This document shows, piece by piece, positions 36,098 to 44,854 of a DNA stretch of 64,000 nt. The stretch lies in the NCBI GenBank assembly GCA_965234475.1, contig OZ248397.1, positions 1-64,000 of the forward strand, written 5' to 3'. This stretch comes from Methylopumilus sp947499625. GTDB taxonomy: Bacteria > Pseudomonadota > Gammaproteobacteria > Burkholderiales > Methylophilaceae. The notes under the pieces are model-generated. The model was not told where the DNA came from. It did not search any database and saw only the letters and a program-made list of their open reading frames with translations. Position 1 is the stretch's first letter; the number at the start of each line of letters is the position of its first letter. The position numbers and the translations under genes are program-made.

Positions 36098-36167
36098 AGT
36101 TGATGAGAGCCTACTGATTTAAGTTATAATTTTTCTTTAAATTTTTTCAAAGTATTTTCCGAAAATC

Positions 36168-36833
36168 GTGAGTTTGTTGAGAACCTTCCCTTTTAATTTT
36201 GATTTGCCCAAAGCTATTGCGATTTCAATAGCGATCCATATCACTTTAATGATAGGTTTGCCTACACTTAGTAAACCACTATTAAAGCCTCAAGTGATGA
36301 ACGTGACAATTTCAAGTTTGCCTATCCAAGAGCCAATTGAAAAAATAGAAACACCTCAGCCCATAAAAATAGAAACACCTCAGCCCATAAAAAAAGTTGA
36401 GCCTATTCAGAAAAAAATTACACCGATCATTGATAAAAATGCAACATCAGTTGCACAGCCTATGCCGAAAGAAGAAGTCACTCCTTCACCTGCCGAAACT
36501 ATTTCAAAAATACCTAATATTATGCCGCAAGAGCCAGTGACTCAGTATTTAGAGAGTTATAGTAGTTTGCTCACAAACGCGATAGCAAAATATAAGCAAT
36601 ATCCGAAAATTGCTCAAATGCGAGGCTGGCAAGGGACCGTCATTGTAGATCTTGAAATTGATATCAAAGGCGCTGTGATTAGCGTCAAGATTAAAAAAAG
36701 TAGCACATATGAAGTTTTAGATAATGAAGCACTTGAGATGATTAAAAAAGCTTCCCCTTTTCCAGCGCCGCCCGAGAGTCTGCGGGGCAAAAATTTTAAC
36801 GTGCTTGTACCTATTTCATTCAAACTCGAATAG
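36168..36833 (+). CDS. TonB-family energy transducer
   Basis: 221 residues, GTG start. It has a single N-terminal membrane helix (about 15-33, AIAISIAIHITLMIGL), then a long Pro/Lys/Glu-rich periplasmic spacer (about 55-120). The C-terminal TonB domain has YKQYPKIAQMRGWQGTVIV and a final NFNVLVPISFKL. TonB passes proton-motive energy from ExbB-ExbD to outer-membrane receptors. No exbB, exbD or receptor is adjacent. The spacer contains an exact 24-bp duplication (IETPQPIK twice). It lies between ubiC and ubiA, an unusual place for tonB. Confidence 0.9.
   Translation: MSLLRTFPFNFDLPKAIAISIAIHITLMIGLPTLSKPLLKPQVMNVTISSLPIQEPIEKIETPQPIKIETPQPIKKVEPIQKKITPIIDKNATSVAQPMPKEEVTPSPAETISKIPNIMPQEPVTQYLESYSSLLTNAIAKYKQYPKIAQMRGWQGTVIVDLEIDIKGAVISVKIKKSSTYEVLDNEALEMIKKASPFPAPPESLRGKNFNVLVPISFKLE
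36346..36393. repeat. 24-bp direct duplication in the TonB spacer
   Basis: Two adjacent copies of a 24-base unit encode IETPQPIK twice in the Pro-rich spacer of the TonB-like protein. The positions are approximate to a few bases. Confidence 0.75.
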
Positions 36834-36850
36834 TCGGACTAAATCTAAAG

Positions 36851-37699
36851 ATGCGCCCTTATATTCATCTTATGCGTCTTGATAAACCCATTGGTATTTT
36901 TTTATTGTTATGGCCAACCTTATGGGGACTTTTCATAGCGACACATGGCAATCCAAGCATTCAACATTTCACCATTTTTATTTTAGGCACAGCGCTGATG
37001 CGTTCAGCAGGTTGTGTCGCCAATGATATTCTTGATCGCAAATTTGATTCTTTTGTCACACGAACAAAATTACGTCCTTTAGCTAATCAGTCCATCCCAG
37101 TTAAAAATGCTTTTTTCTTACTCCTAACTTTATTGATAGGTGCATTGATATGCGTTTTATTTTTAAATAAAAATGTATTTTACTTTTCATTAGTCGCTCT
37201 ATTTTTAGCACTCACTTATCCTTTAACCAAAAGATTTTTTGTGATGCCACAGGCGTATTTAGGTTTAAGTTTTGGCATGGGCATTCCAATGGCTTTTGTT
37301 GCCAATGAGATTCCTTTATCCATGACGACATGGTTATTATTTTTGGCGAACTTATTCTGGGCCATTGCTTACGATACGCTTTATGCGGTGACGGATAAAA
37401 ATGATGATTTAAAAATTGGCATTTGTTCTTCAGCTATTTGGTTCGGGGCTTATGTGAAAGAAGCCATCATGCTCTGTTATACCTGTATGATGGGGTGCTT
37501 AATTTGGGTGGGACAGTTAGAAAATTTTGGCTGGCCTTTTTATGGGTTTATAGGGCTCTGCCTGATTTTTATTGGGTTTCTGTATCGTCAAATCAGGACA
37601 CTGAACCCAAAAGCCTGTTTTAATGCATTTTTAAGCAATAACTACCTAGGTGGGTTTGTCTTTTTAGGGGTGTTTTTTCACTATCTTCATGTGAACTAA
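36851..37699 (+). CDS. ubiA: 4-hydroxybenzoate polyprenyltransferase
   Basis: UbiA attaches the polyprenyl tail to 4-hydroxybenzoate in the inner membrane. The 282 residues have multiple membrane helices and the two Asp-rich motifs: NDILDRKFDSFVTRTKLRPLA (quoted as NDILDRKFDSFVTRTK) and YDTLYAVTDKNDD. The N-terminus MRLDKPIGIFLLLWPTLWGL (quoted as RLDKPIGIFLLLWPTLWG) is typical. With ubiC two genes upstream it forms a ubiquinone unit. Confidence 0.96.
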   Translation: MRPYIHLMRLDKPIGIFLLLWPTLWGLFIATHGNPSIQHFTIFILGTALMRSAGCVANDILDRKFDSFVTRTKLRPLANQSIPVKNAFFLLLTLLIGALICVLFLNKNVFYFSLVALFLALTYPLTKRFFVMPQAYLGLSFGMGIPMAFVANEIPLSMTTWLLFLANLFWAIAYDTLYAVTDKNDDLKIGICSSAIWFGAYVKEAIMLCYTCMMGCLIWVGQLENFGWPFYGFIGLCLIFIGFLYRQIRTLNPKACFNAFLSNNYLGGFVFLGVFFHYLHVN

Positions 37700-37712
37700 A
37701 TCATTAATAAAA

Positions 37713-37742
37713 TTGACAAAACAGGCAGTTTTGGCATAGAAT
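37713..37742 (+). promoter_or_regulatory. Sigma-70 type promoter for rplM-rpsI
   Basis: TTGACA at 37713-37718 and TAGAAT at 37737-37742 with an 18-base spacer, 43 bases before the rplM ATG. This is the best-matching promoter in the window. Confidence 0.75.
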
Positions 37743-37785
37743 TCACCTCTTTTTTTAAATTTATAGCGCAAAAGTTGGTATTAAA

Positions 37786-38214
37786 ATGAAGACATTTTCA
37801 GCAAAATCCCATGAAGTCAAACACGATTGGTTCGTTGTAGACGGAACTGACGCAGTATTGGGTAGATTAGCAAGTGCGATTGCACATCGATTACGTGGCA
37901 AACATAAAGCCATTTTTACGCCGCACGTAGATACAGGTGATTACATTGTTGTGATCAACGCGGAAAAGATTAAAGTAACGGGTAACAAAGGTGACGGAAA
38001 ACTTTACCATAGCCATTCAGGTTATCCAGGCGGCATTTCAACAACGAACTTCTCTAAGATGCAAGACCGTTTTCCAGGTCGGGCTTTAGAAAAGGCAGTG
38101 AAGGGAATGTTACCAAAAGGACCTTTGGGTTATGCCATGATTAAAAAGATGAAAGTCTATACAGGTCCAACACATGATCATGTGGCACAACAACCACAAC
38201 CATTAAGCATATAG
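37786..38214 (+). CDS. rplM: 50S ribosomal protein L13
   Basis: 142 residues, the standard length. MKTFSAKSHEVKHDWFVVD at the N-terminus, LGRLASAIAHRLRGKHKA and the end of the protein are typical. It forms the usual two-gene operon with rpsI 13 bases downstream, with a strong promoter in front and an intrinsic terminator behind. Confidence 0.98.
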   Translation: MKTFSAKSHEVKHDWFVVDGTDAVLGRLASAIAHRLRGKHKAIFTPHVDTGDYIVVINAEKIKVTGNKGDGKLYHSHSGYPGGISTTNFSKMQDRFPGRALEKAVKGMLPKGPLGYAMIKKMKVYTGPTHDHVAQQPQPLSI

Positions 38215-38227
38215 TTAGGGAAATACT

Positions 38228-38620
38228 ATGATAGGTAAATACAATTACGGAACAGGTCGCAGAAAGAGCTCAGTAGCTCGTGTGTTCATGAAGATAGGCA
38301 AAGGCGTAATCACTGTGAACGACAAACCTGCGGATGAATATTTTTCACGTTATACCTCCCGTATGATTTTTCGCCAACCACTTGACTTAACCAACACGTT
38401 AAGCACGTTTGATATCAATGTGAACGTTATTGGTGGCGGTGAATCTGGTCAAGCAGGTGCTGTGCGTCATGGCATTACACGTGCATTGATTGACTATGAT
38501 ACAAATTTAAAAAGCACGCTTTCACAAGCTGGTTTTGTAACACGTGATGCACGCGAAGTTGAGCGTAAAAAAGTGGGTCTTCGAAAAGCTCGTAGACGTA
38601 AACAATTCTCGAAACGTTAA
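38228..38620 (+). CDS. rpsI: 30S ribosomal protein S9
   Basis: 130 residues, matching the usual length. YNYGTGRRKSSVARVF at the N-terminus, GGGESGQAGAVRHGITRALI in the middle, and the basic tail ending RRRKQFSKR that reaches the ribosomal P site. It is the second gene of the rplM operon. Confidence 0.98.
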   Translation: MIGKYNYGTGRRKSSVARVFMKIGKGVITVNDKPADEYFSRYTSRMIFRQPLDLTNTLSTFDINVNVIGGGESGQAGAVRHGITRALIDYDTNLKSTLSQAGFVTRDAREVERKKVGLRKARRRKQFSKR

Positions 38621-38641
38621 TTGTTTCAAGTTCCAAAGAGC

Positions 38642-38669
38642 AAAAAGGCCGCTTTCAAGCGGCTTTTTT
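38642..38669 (+). terminator. Intrinsic terminator after rpsI
   Basis: GCCGCT (38648-38653) pairs with AGCGGC (38658-38663) around a 4-base loop, with an A run before and six Ts after. Confidence 0.88.
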
Positions 38670-38749
38670 GTTATATAGAGTTAAATAAATTTTGTTAGTA
38701 TGGTCTTTATAAGGATTAAAACTTCTTTTAAATTAAAGGTGCCCATGTG

Positions 38750-39793
38750 ATGAGTAATATGTCAAAGATTAAAGTAGGCGTGGTCGGCGCGACTGGTTAT
38801 ACCGGCGTTGAGCTATTAAGAATTTTAGTCAAACATCCTCATGTGACGATCCAAGCTGTGACATCTAGAGCTGAGGCTGGCTTATCGATTGCGAGCTTAT
38901 TTCCAAGCTTGAGAGGCCTCATTGATCTTAACTTTGAAGATCCCAAGACAGCTGATTTGACGAATTGCGATCTCGTGTTTTTTGCAACCCCTAATGGGAT
39001 TGCCATGCAAGAAGTGCCAGCACTTCTTAAAGCCGGGGTAAAAGTGATTGATTTGGCGGCTGATTTTAGGCTAAAAGATGCTAACGTCTGGGAAAAGTGG
39101 TACAACATGCCGCATTCATGTAGCGATCTACTTAAAGATGCTATTTATGGCCTACCGGAGATGAATAGAGAAAAAATTAAAAAAGCTTCCCTTGTGGCAA
39201 ATCCGGGTTGTTATCCCACAGCCATTCAATTGGGATTTATTCCATTGATTGAATCAGGCGTGATCGATCTTGATGACTTAATCGCAGATGCTAAATCAGG
39301 CGTATCCGGAGCTGGCAGAAAAGCTGAGGTAAATGCATTGATGGCGGAAGCTTCTGATAACTTTAAAGCTTACGGAGTTGAAGGGCATAGACATTTACCT
39401 GAAATCACTCAAGGACTCGCTAGCGTCGCGAATCAACCAGTGCATTTAACTTTTGTGCCTCATTTAACACCTATGATTAGAGGCATACACGCAACACTTT
39501 ACGCAACGCTTACTAAAAAAACAGATATACAAGCACTTTTTGAATCAAGATATAAAAATGAGCCTTTTGTAGATGTGATGCCAAAAGGGGCTCATCCGGA
39601 AACGAGATCTGTCAGAGGCTCAAATCAATGTCGCATTAGTATCCATCAGCCGCAGGGCAGTCATAAGGTTGTTATTTTATCTGTCATTGATAATCTCGTG
39701 AAAGGCGCGGCAGGACAGGCTGTTCAGAATATGAATCTTATGTTTGATTTTCCAGAGATTTCTGGGCTTGATCTTGTGCCCTTGATGCCATAA
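38750..39793 (+). CDS. argC: N-acetyl-gamma-glutamyl-phosphate reductase
   Basis: ArgC makes N-acetylglutamate semialdehyde in arginine synthesis. VGVVGATGYTGVELLRIL is the NADP-binding start, and NPGCYPTA holds the catalytic Cys. SGVSGAGRKAE and GHRHLPEI are also typical. Three starts are possible: GTG 38747, ATG 38750 and ATG 38759. I choose 38750, with AAAGG about 10 bases upstream. Length is about 347 residues. It opens a gene run that continues with the coiled-coil protein, bactofilin and erpA. Confidence 0.96.
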   Translation: MSNMSKIKVGVVGATGYTGVELLRILVKHPHVTIQAVTSRAEAGLSIASLFPSLRGLIDLNFEDPKTADLTNCDLVFFATPNGIAMQEVPALLKAGVKVIDLAADFRLKDANVWEKWYNMPHSCSDLLKDAIYGLPEMNREKIKKASLVANPGCYPTAIQLGFIPLIESGVIDLDDLIADAKSGVSGAGRKAEVNALMAEASDNFKAYGVEGHRHLPEITQGLASVANQPVHLTFVPHLTPMIRGIHATLYATLTKKTDIQALFESRYKNEPFVDVMPKGAHPETRSVRGSNQCRISIHQPQGSHKVVILSVIDNLVKGAAGQAVQNMNLMFDFPEISGLDLVPLMP

Positions 39794-39805
39794 AGTGTTG
39801 TTTCT

Positions 39806-40171
39806 ATGAGAAAAGTTAAGCGAACTTATACCAAATATTTTGGTATCACTCGCCGAAGAATGCGTATTAAAACAGGCGCTTCTTGGCCTACCTATTTGAT
39901 GATTGCAGCATTCTCATTTTTAGGTGGGGCAGGATTTACTTATTGGGAATTAGACGGCGGCTCAGTGATTGGCTTTGTTTCAAAAATTCAAGCATTAGAA
40001 TCAGAGAATCAATCGATACAAGACCAGTTATTACATAAAAAAATTGAGATACAGCTCAAATCGATTTCAGGCGATAAAGTTTCAGACGATATTTCTAAGC
40101 TTCAAGAAGAAAATAATAAGCTAAAGGAAGACATTCTTTTTTACGAAAAAATTCTAGGGAAGAAACGATAA
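39806..40171 (+). CDS. Short membrane coiled-coil protein, possible bactofilin partner
   Basis: 121 residues. It has a very basic N-terminus (about 1-25), one membrane helix (about 28-46, TYLMIAAFSFLGGAGF), then a coiled coil (about 60-117) with LQEENNKLKEDILFYEKIL. The place between argC and a bactofilin gene corresponds to a family of longer proteins (DUF6776-like, as I recall) in other betaproteobacteria. This one lacks most of the periplasmic part. It ends 10 bases before the bactofilin start. A role in anchoring bactofilin filaments is inference. Confidence 0.7.
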   Translation: MRKVKRTYTKYFGITRRRMRIKTGASWPTYLMIAAFSFLGGAGFTYWELDGGSVIGFVSKIQALESENQSIQDQLLHKKIEIQLKSISGDKVSDDISKLQEENNKLKEDILFYEKILGKKR

Positions 40172-40181
40172 AGGATATTTC

Positions 40182-40565
40182 ATGTTTTTTAATAAAAAAA
40201 ATAAAGCGCGTACGATTGATACACTGATTGATAAGGATATTTCGGTACGCGGCAATGTGACTTATTCAGGCGGCATTCGTGTTGATGGTTCAATTCAGGG
40301 CAACCTCACTGAACTTCCAGGTACAGCAGGAACTCTAATTATGGGTAACAAAAGCCGCATTAAAGGAAATGTTTCCGCGCATACAGCGATTATTGATGGA
40401 GACGTGAATGGTAATATTATATGTGCTGAATATCTAGAGCTTCATGCGCATGCTAGAATTACGGGAGATATTGAATATAAGGTGATAGAAATTCATGCAG
40501 GTGCTAAAGTGTATGGACGGCTTAAAGAAGTCGCTAAAAATTATCAGCCACAAAAGAAGAAATAA
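40182..40565 (+). CDS. Bactofilin (polymer-forming cytoskeletal protein)
   Basis: 127 residues of the DUF583/bactofilin type: a short basic N-terminus, then a right-handed beta-helix built of repeated hydrophobic/Gly rungs (VRGNVTYSGGIRVDGSIQGNL quoted as YSGGIRVDGSIQGNL; AHTAIIDGDVNGNI; HAHARITGDIEY). Bactofilins polymerise without nucleotide and place cell-wall enzymes. In many genomes an M23 peptidase is next to them; none is seen here. The tail is short and basic. Confidence 0.92.
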   Translation: MFFNKKNKARTIDTLIDKDISVRGNVTYSGGIRVDGSIQGNLTELPGTAGTLIMGNKSRIKGNVSAHTAIIDGDVNGNIICAEYLELHAHARITGDIEYKVIEIHAGAKVYGRLKEVAKNYQPQKKK

Positions 40566-40580
40566 TGAGGAGTAAATATT

Positions 40581-40946
40581 ATGAATCAAATCGTTGAATC
40601 AAAAGACATGGAAATGCCAACCCCACTTATTTTTACAGATAATGCTGTAAAAAAGGTGAAGGCATTGATTGAAGAAGAGGGCCAGCCAGAGTTGAAGCTT
40701 CGTGTATTCGTAAGTGGCGGCGGATGTTCAGGGTTTCAATATGGATTTACATTTGAAGAAACTACGAATGAAGATGATACGCAAGTCACAAAAGATTCAG
40801 TGACCTTACTCATTGATCCTATGAGTTTGCAATATTTAATGGGCGCTGAAATTGATTACCAAGACAGTGTTCAAGGCTCGCAATTTGTCATTAAGAATCC
40901 AAACGCACAAACAACATGCGGTTGCGGTTCTTCCTTCTCAGCTTAA
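40581..40946 (+). CDS. erpA: Iron-sulfur cluster insertion protein ErpA
   Basis: An A-type carrier that delivers Fe-S clusters to apoproteins. The 121 residues contain the three ligand cysteines: C49 in VSGGGCSGFQYGF, and C113 and C115 in TCGCGSSFS. The N-terminal TPLIFTDNAVKKV fits ErpA better than IscA. It has GAGG before the ATG. It converges with gltA with only 2 bases between stop codons. Confidence 0.95.
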   Translation: MNQIVESKDMEMPTPLIFTDNAVKKVKALIEEEGQPELKLRVFVSGGGCSGFQYGFTFEETTNEDDTQVTKDSVTLLIDPMSLQYLMGAEIDYQDSVQGSQFVIKNPNAQTTCGCGSSFSA

Positions 40947-40948
40947 AA

Positions 40949-42235
40949 CTACTTGTTTTTAGGAACGTCGCGCCGAGCTTTACCTGTGTAAACTTGGCGT
41001 GGCCTGCCAATTTTACTACCAGGCTGACCTAGCATTTCATTCCATTGAGCGACCCAGCCCGCTGTCCTTGCAAGCGCAAATACCGCAGTAAACATCGAAT
41101 TAGGAATGCCCATAGCTCGCATCACAATGCCAGAATAGAAATCCACATTAGGATAAAGTTTTTTCTCAATGAAGTATTCATCCTCGAGTGCAATTTGTTC
41201 TAACTTCATGGCAAGTTTGAAAATAGGATCATCTTTTAAACCAAGTGCATTTAGGACTTCATGGCAGGTCTTACGCATGATTTCTGCACGAGGATCTTTG
41301 TTGCGATAAATGCGATGGCCAAAACCCATCATACGGAACGAATCATCTTTATCTTTAGCACGTTTAATGAATGCACCAATGCGACTTTCATCCTCAATTT
41401 CTTCGAGCATTTTCAAAGTAGCTTCATTTGCGCCACCGTGCGCTGGACCCCAAAGAGATGCAATCCCTGCGGCAATACATGCAAAAGGGTTAGCCCCTGA
41501 AGAGCCTGCGAGCCTTACTGTTGACGTTGATGCATTTTGTTCATGGTCTGCATGCAGAATGAGAATGCGCTCAAAAGCTTTAGCAAGTACCGGATTAATT
41601 TTGTATTCTTCACAGGGTGTTGCAAACATCATATGCATAAAATTCTCTGCATAACTTAAATGATTTTGCGGGTAGGTAAATGGCTGTCCTGAGCGATATT
41701 TATAACTCCAGGCTGCTATCGTCGGAACCTTTGCTAATAATTGGTATGCCGCGATTAAACGATGTTGAGGGTCTGAGACATCCATACTATCGTTATAGAA
41801 TGCAGACATAGAGCCTACAACACCTACCATGACCGCCATAGGGTGAGCATCGCGTCTAAACCCACGAAAAATATTATTGAGTTGATCGTGGAGCATTGTA
41901 TGACGCGTAATGGTAGTCGAAAATATTTCTTTTTCTTGTGGTTTTGGTAATTCACCATGCATCAAGAGATAAGCCACATCTAAAAAGTCATAATGTTCTG
42001 CAAGCTGTTCAATAGGATAACCACGATAAAGAAGAAGACCCTTTTCACCATCAATAAAAGTGATTTCAGAGCTACACGAAGCCGTTGACATAAAACCAGG
42101 GTCATAACTAAAGACTTGGTGGGTGCCTAATTGACGAATATCAATCGCATCGTTACCCATGGTACTTTTTACCAAAGGCAATTCTATGGATGCTGATTCT
42201 TGATCGAAGTTTAATGTGACTTTAGTTGATTTCAT
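40949..42235 (-). CDS. gltA: Citrate synthase
   Basis: GltA condenses oxaloacetate and acetyl-CoA at the entry to the TCA cycle. The 428 residues match the proteobacterial hexameric (type II) enzyme (E. coli 427). STASCSSEITFIDGEKGLLLYRGYPIEQ (quoted as FIDGEKGLLLYRGYPIEQ), LHADHEQNASTSTVRL, the MGFGHRIYRNKDPRA catalytic segment, and SPxx-like FYSGIVMRAMGIP are present. It is a single gene, inserted between erpA and anmK. Confidence 0.97.
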   Translation of the reverse strand: MKSTKVTLNFDQESASIELPLVKSTMGNDAIDIRQLGTHQVFSYDPGFMSTASCSSEITFIDGEKGLLLYRGYPIEQLAEHYDFLDVAYLLMHGELPKPQEKEIFSTTITRHTMLHDQLNNIFRGFRRDAHPMAVMVGVVGSMSAFYNDSMDVSDPQHRLIAAYQLLAKVPTIAAWSYKYRSGQPFTYPQNHLSYAENFMHMMFATPCEEYKINPVLAKAFERILILHADHEQNASTSTVRLAGSSGANPFACIAAGIASLWGPAHGGANEATLKMLEEIEDESRIGAFIKRAKDKDDSFRMMGFGHRIYRNKDPRAEIMRKTCHEVLNALGLKDDPIFKLAMKLEQIALEDEYFIEKKLYPNVDFYSGIVMRAMGIPNSMFTAVFALARTAGWVAQWNEMLGQPGSKIGRPRQVYTGKARRDVPKNK

Positions 42236-42302
42236 TTTTGAAAAATAAAATTAATTTTTAAATGAATTATAACTTCTCATAACACTTTTGCTAGCGCTAT
42301 CT

Positions 42303-43400
42303 TTATGCGGGATAGATTGCACCTAAAATACGCAAGCCTTTAGCGCCAGTAACTTGAGGTAAGTTTCCCGGTTTTGAAAATAGCGTTTGTTTCGCAAGCC
42401 ATGCAAATGCCGCAGCCTCCACATGTTGTGTTGGCATGCCAAGGGCATCGGTGAGTTGGATTTTTATTTGAGGGATTAATGATTTTAATCGCTCAATTAA
42501 GAAACTATTTAAAGCACCACCACCACATAGATAAGCTTCAGTGATATTTGCGTTATGTATATGTATGGCTTTTGAAATACTTAATGCAGTGAGTTCCAAT
42601 AGTGTTCTTTGGATATCTTGAATGGGGTAAGATTTTTGTAAGTGTTTGTTGAGCCAAGCTTCATTGAAGTGATCGCGACCTGTACTTTTCGGCGCAGTTT
42701 TTTCAAAATAAGCATCATTAAAAAATGCATCAAGAAGCGTTTGAATCAGCTGACCCTCCCTTGCCCACGAACCATCTTCATCGAATGCTTTATGAAGATG
42801 CTTTTGACTACAGTGGTCTAATAAAATATTTCCGGGTCCACTATCAAAGCCTGATACAGAAGTTTTGGGATTTAAAATGGTCACATTGGCAATCCCACCA
42901 ATATTCACAATCGCGCGATGAGCTGTTGGGTGTGAAAAAATTTCTTTATGAAAAGCAGACACTAAGGGAGCGCCTTGTCCGCCTGCTGCAACATCTCGAC
43001 TGCGAAAATCAGCAATCACATTGATATAAGAAAGTTCAGCTAAGAGCGCAGGATTTCCAATCTGTAAAGTGAAGCCCTTTTGAGGCTGATGGCGAATGGT
43101 TTGCCCATGAAAACCAATCGCTTTGATGTCTTTGGATGTGGTACCTGTTTTTTTAAGCAAAGCCTTAACAGCTTGATAGGCTTGTTGGCTCAACATATTG
43201 CCTATCATGAGGCTATCTTCAAGTTCATTGCTATATGGCAAATGAAGCGCTAATAGACTTTTTTTGAATGTATCCTCATAAGCGACATAACTATGACCTA
43301 TTATTTTAATGTCTTGCGGAGAGTCGCCAAAATTAACAAGCACAGCATCCATTCCATCAAGGCTGGTGCCAGACATAAGACCTATAAATAATTCATTCAT
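42303..43400 (-). CDS. anmK: Anhydro-N-acetylmuramic acid kinase
   Basis: AnmK phosphorylates and opens 1,6-anhydro-MurNAc from peptidoglycan recycling. The start is set at 43400 because MNELFIGLMSGTSLDGMDAV matches the family N-terminus; a longer open frame to 43529 adds 43 non-conserved residues. The protein is then 365 residues, near the family's 369. GFHGQTIRHQP, NIGGIANVT, DSGPGN and CGGGALNSFL are visible. It is divergent from tyrS. Confidence 0.94.
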   Translation of the reverse strand: MNELFIGLMSGTSLDGMDAVLVNFGDSPQDIKIIGHSYVAYEDTFKKSLLALHLPYSNELEDSLMIGNMLSQQAYQAVKALLKKTGTTSKDIKAIGFHGQTIRHQPQKGFTLQIGNPALLAELSYINVIADFRSRDVAAGGQGAPLVSAFHKEIFSHPTAHRAIVNIGGIANVTILNPKTSVSGFDSGPGNILLDHCSQKHLHKAFDEDGSWAREGQLIQTLLDAFFNDAYFEKTAPKSTGRDHFNEAWLNKHLQKSYPIQDIQRTLLELTALSISKAIHIHNANITEAYLCGGGALNSFLIERLKSLIPQIKIQLTDALGMPTQHVEAAAFAWLAKQTLFSKPGNLPQVTGAKGLRILGAIYPA

Positions 43401-43508
43401 GTGTAGGATTGTAAATGGTTTATTTCCGCTATTTTCCATATTGGTAAAATAATTTAGGCTAAAATGAATGCAATTATTAAACTTCAATAAAACCATTTGG
43501 AAATATTT

Positions 43509-44708
43509 GTGGCTACTGAAATCAATCAAGCGTTAGCACTCATTAAACGAGGCGCCGAAGAAATTCTTCTTGAAGAAGAGCTTCTCGAAAAACTTAAAAA
43601 AGGCAAGCCTTTAAGAGTTAAGGCTGGCTTTGATCCTACAGCACCCGACCTGCATTTAGGCCATACCGTTTTATTAAATAAACTTAGACAATTTCAGGAC
43701 TTAGGCCATCACGTTTTATTTTTAATTGGCGACTTCACGGGCATGATTGGTGACCCCACAGGCAAAAGTGCGACACGCCCCCCTTTATCTCAAGATGAAG
43801 TGAAAAAAAATGCTGAGAGCTATGCTGAGCAAGTTTTTAAAATATTAAAGCGCGATCAAACCGAGGTTGTTTTTAATTCAAAGTGGCTGACTGATCTAGG
43901 TGCAGCCGGAATGCTGAAATTAGCTGCAAGCCATACAGTCGCCCGTATGTTAGAGCGTGATGATTTTAGTAAACGATACAAAGCCAACCAACCTATCGCT
44001 ATCCATGAGTTTCTATACCCCCTTCTTCAGGGCTATGACTCCGTAGCATTGAGAGCAGACGTGGAATTGGGCGGTACGGATCAAAAATTTAATTTATTAA
44101 TGGGTCGTGAGTTACAAAAGCAATCAGGTCAGTCTCCTCAGTGTGTCATTACCATGCCGCTTCTCGAAGGTTTGGATGGCGTACAAAAAATGTCTAAATC
44201 GCTGGGCAATTACATTGGGATTAACGAAGCGCCTGAAATGATATTTGCAAAAATTATGTCCATTTCAGATGAATTAATGTGGCGATATATTGAGCTTCTT
44301 TCTTTTGCGACTTTGGATGAGATTCATGGCTGGAAAGCGAGTGTCAAAGCAGGCCAAAACCCTCGCGATATTAAAGTGACTTTCGCTCAAGAAATTGTAG
44401 CGCGCTTTCATTCGAAAGAGGCTGCTATTGAGGCGCTAGAGAATTTCCAAACGCGCTCTAAAGGAGGCATTCCAGATAATGTCCCTGAGGTAAATATCAC
44501 AATTCAAACTGACGCGATTGGTATTTTGCAGCTTCTTAAAGAGGCCTCGCTTGTGGCGAGCACATCAGAAGCCATGCGTCTCATCGAGGGCGGTGGCATC
44601 AAAATTGACGGAGAGCGCCTTGAAGATGGTAAAAAAATGATTTCTAAAAATAGTGAATTTGTGGCTCAGGTAGGCAAGCGAAAATTCGCAAAGATTAAAG
44701 TCCTTTGA
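43509..44708 (+). CDS. tyrS: Tyrosyl-tRNA synthetase
   Basis: TyrS charges tRNA-Tyr. The class I core has DPTAPDLHLGHTVLL (HIGH-like) and KMSKSLGNYI (KMSKS). An S4 RNA-binding domain is at the C-terminus (ASTSEAMRLIEGGGIKIDG). I favour the GTG at 43509 (MATEINQAL) with GGAA six bases before it; a TTG at 43497 is also in frame. Length is 399 residues, the TyrZ-like form. In many betaproteobacteria, as I recall, an M23 peptidase gene lies between anmK and tyrS; it is absent here. Confidence 0.95.
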   Translation: MATEINQALALIKRGAEEILLEEELLEKLKKGKPLRVKAGFDPTAPDLHLGHTVLLNKLRQFQDLGHHVLFLIGDFTGMIGDPTGKSATRPPLSQDEVKKNAESYAEQVFKILKRDQTEVVFNSKWLTDLGAAGMLKLAASHTVARMLERDDFSKRYKANQPIAIHEFLYPLLQGYDSVALRADVELGGTDQKFNLLMGRELQKQSGQSPQCVITMPLLEGLDGVQKMSKSLGNYIGINEAPEMIFAKIMSISDELMWRYIELLSFATLDEIHGWKASVKAGQNPRDIKVTFAQEIVARFHSKEAAIEALENFQTRSKGGIPDNVPEVNITIQTDAIGILQLLKEASLVASTSEAMRLIEGGGIKIDGERLEDGKKMISKNSEFVAQVGKRKFAKIKVL

Positions 44709-44767
44709 TGTGATGGATCATATTGATTTTGAATGAACTTTTGATTTCAATTATCTGAATTTATTGA

Positions 44768-44773
44768 TATAAT
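44768..44773 (+). promoter_or_regulatory. -10 element ahead of the rimP operon
   Basis: An exact TATAAT, 82 bases before the rimP ATG. The -35 region (TTTCAA at the 17-base spacing) is weak. Transcription would start near 44780, just before the hairpin at 44791. Confidence 0.6.
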
Positions 44774-44790
44774 TCTGCATGAAAATATTG

Positions 44791-44813
44791 ATGGGCTTTA
44801 AGCCCATTTTTTG
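44791..44813 (+). terminator. Terminator-like hairpin in the rimP leader
   Basis: ATGGGCT (44791-44797) pairs with AGCCCAT (44801-44807) around a TTA loop, followed by a T run. It may end tyrS transcripts. Because a TATAAT lies just upstream, it would also be at the 5' end of the rimP-nusA-infB transcript and could act as an attenuator. Confidence 0.75.
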
Positions 44814-44854
44814 TTTCTGCAACTTGGGGAATTTTAGGAAATCAGCCTTGTAAG

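Noticed and set aside
41310..41654. 114-residue frame opposite gltA
   Set aside because: Antisense shadow; citrate synthase motifs lie on the other strand.
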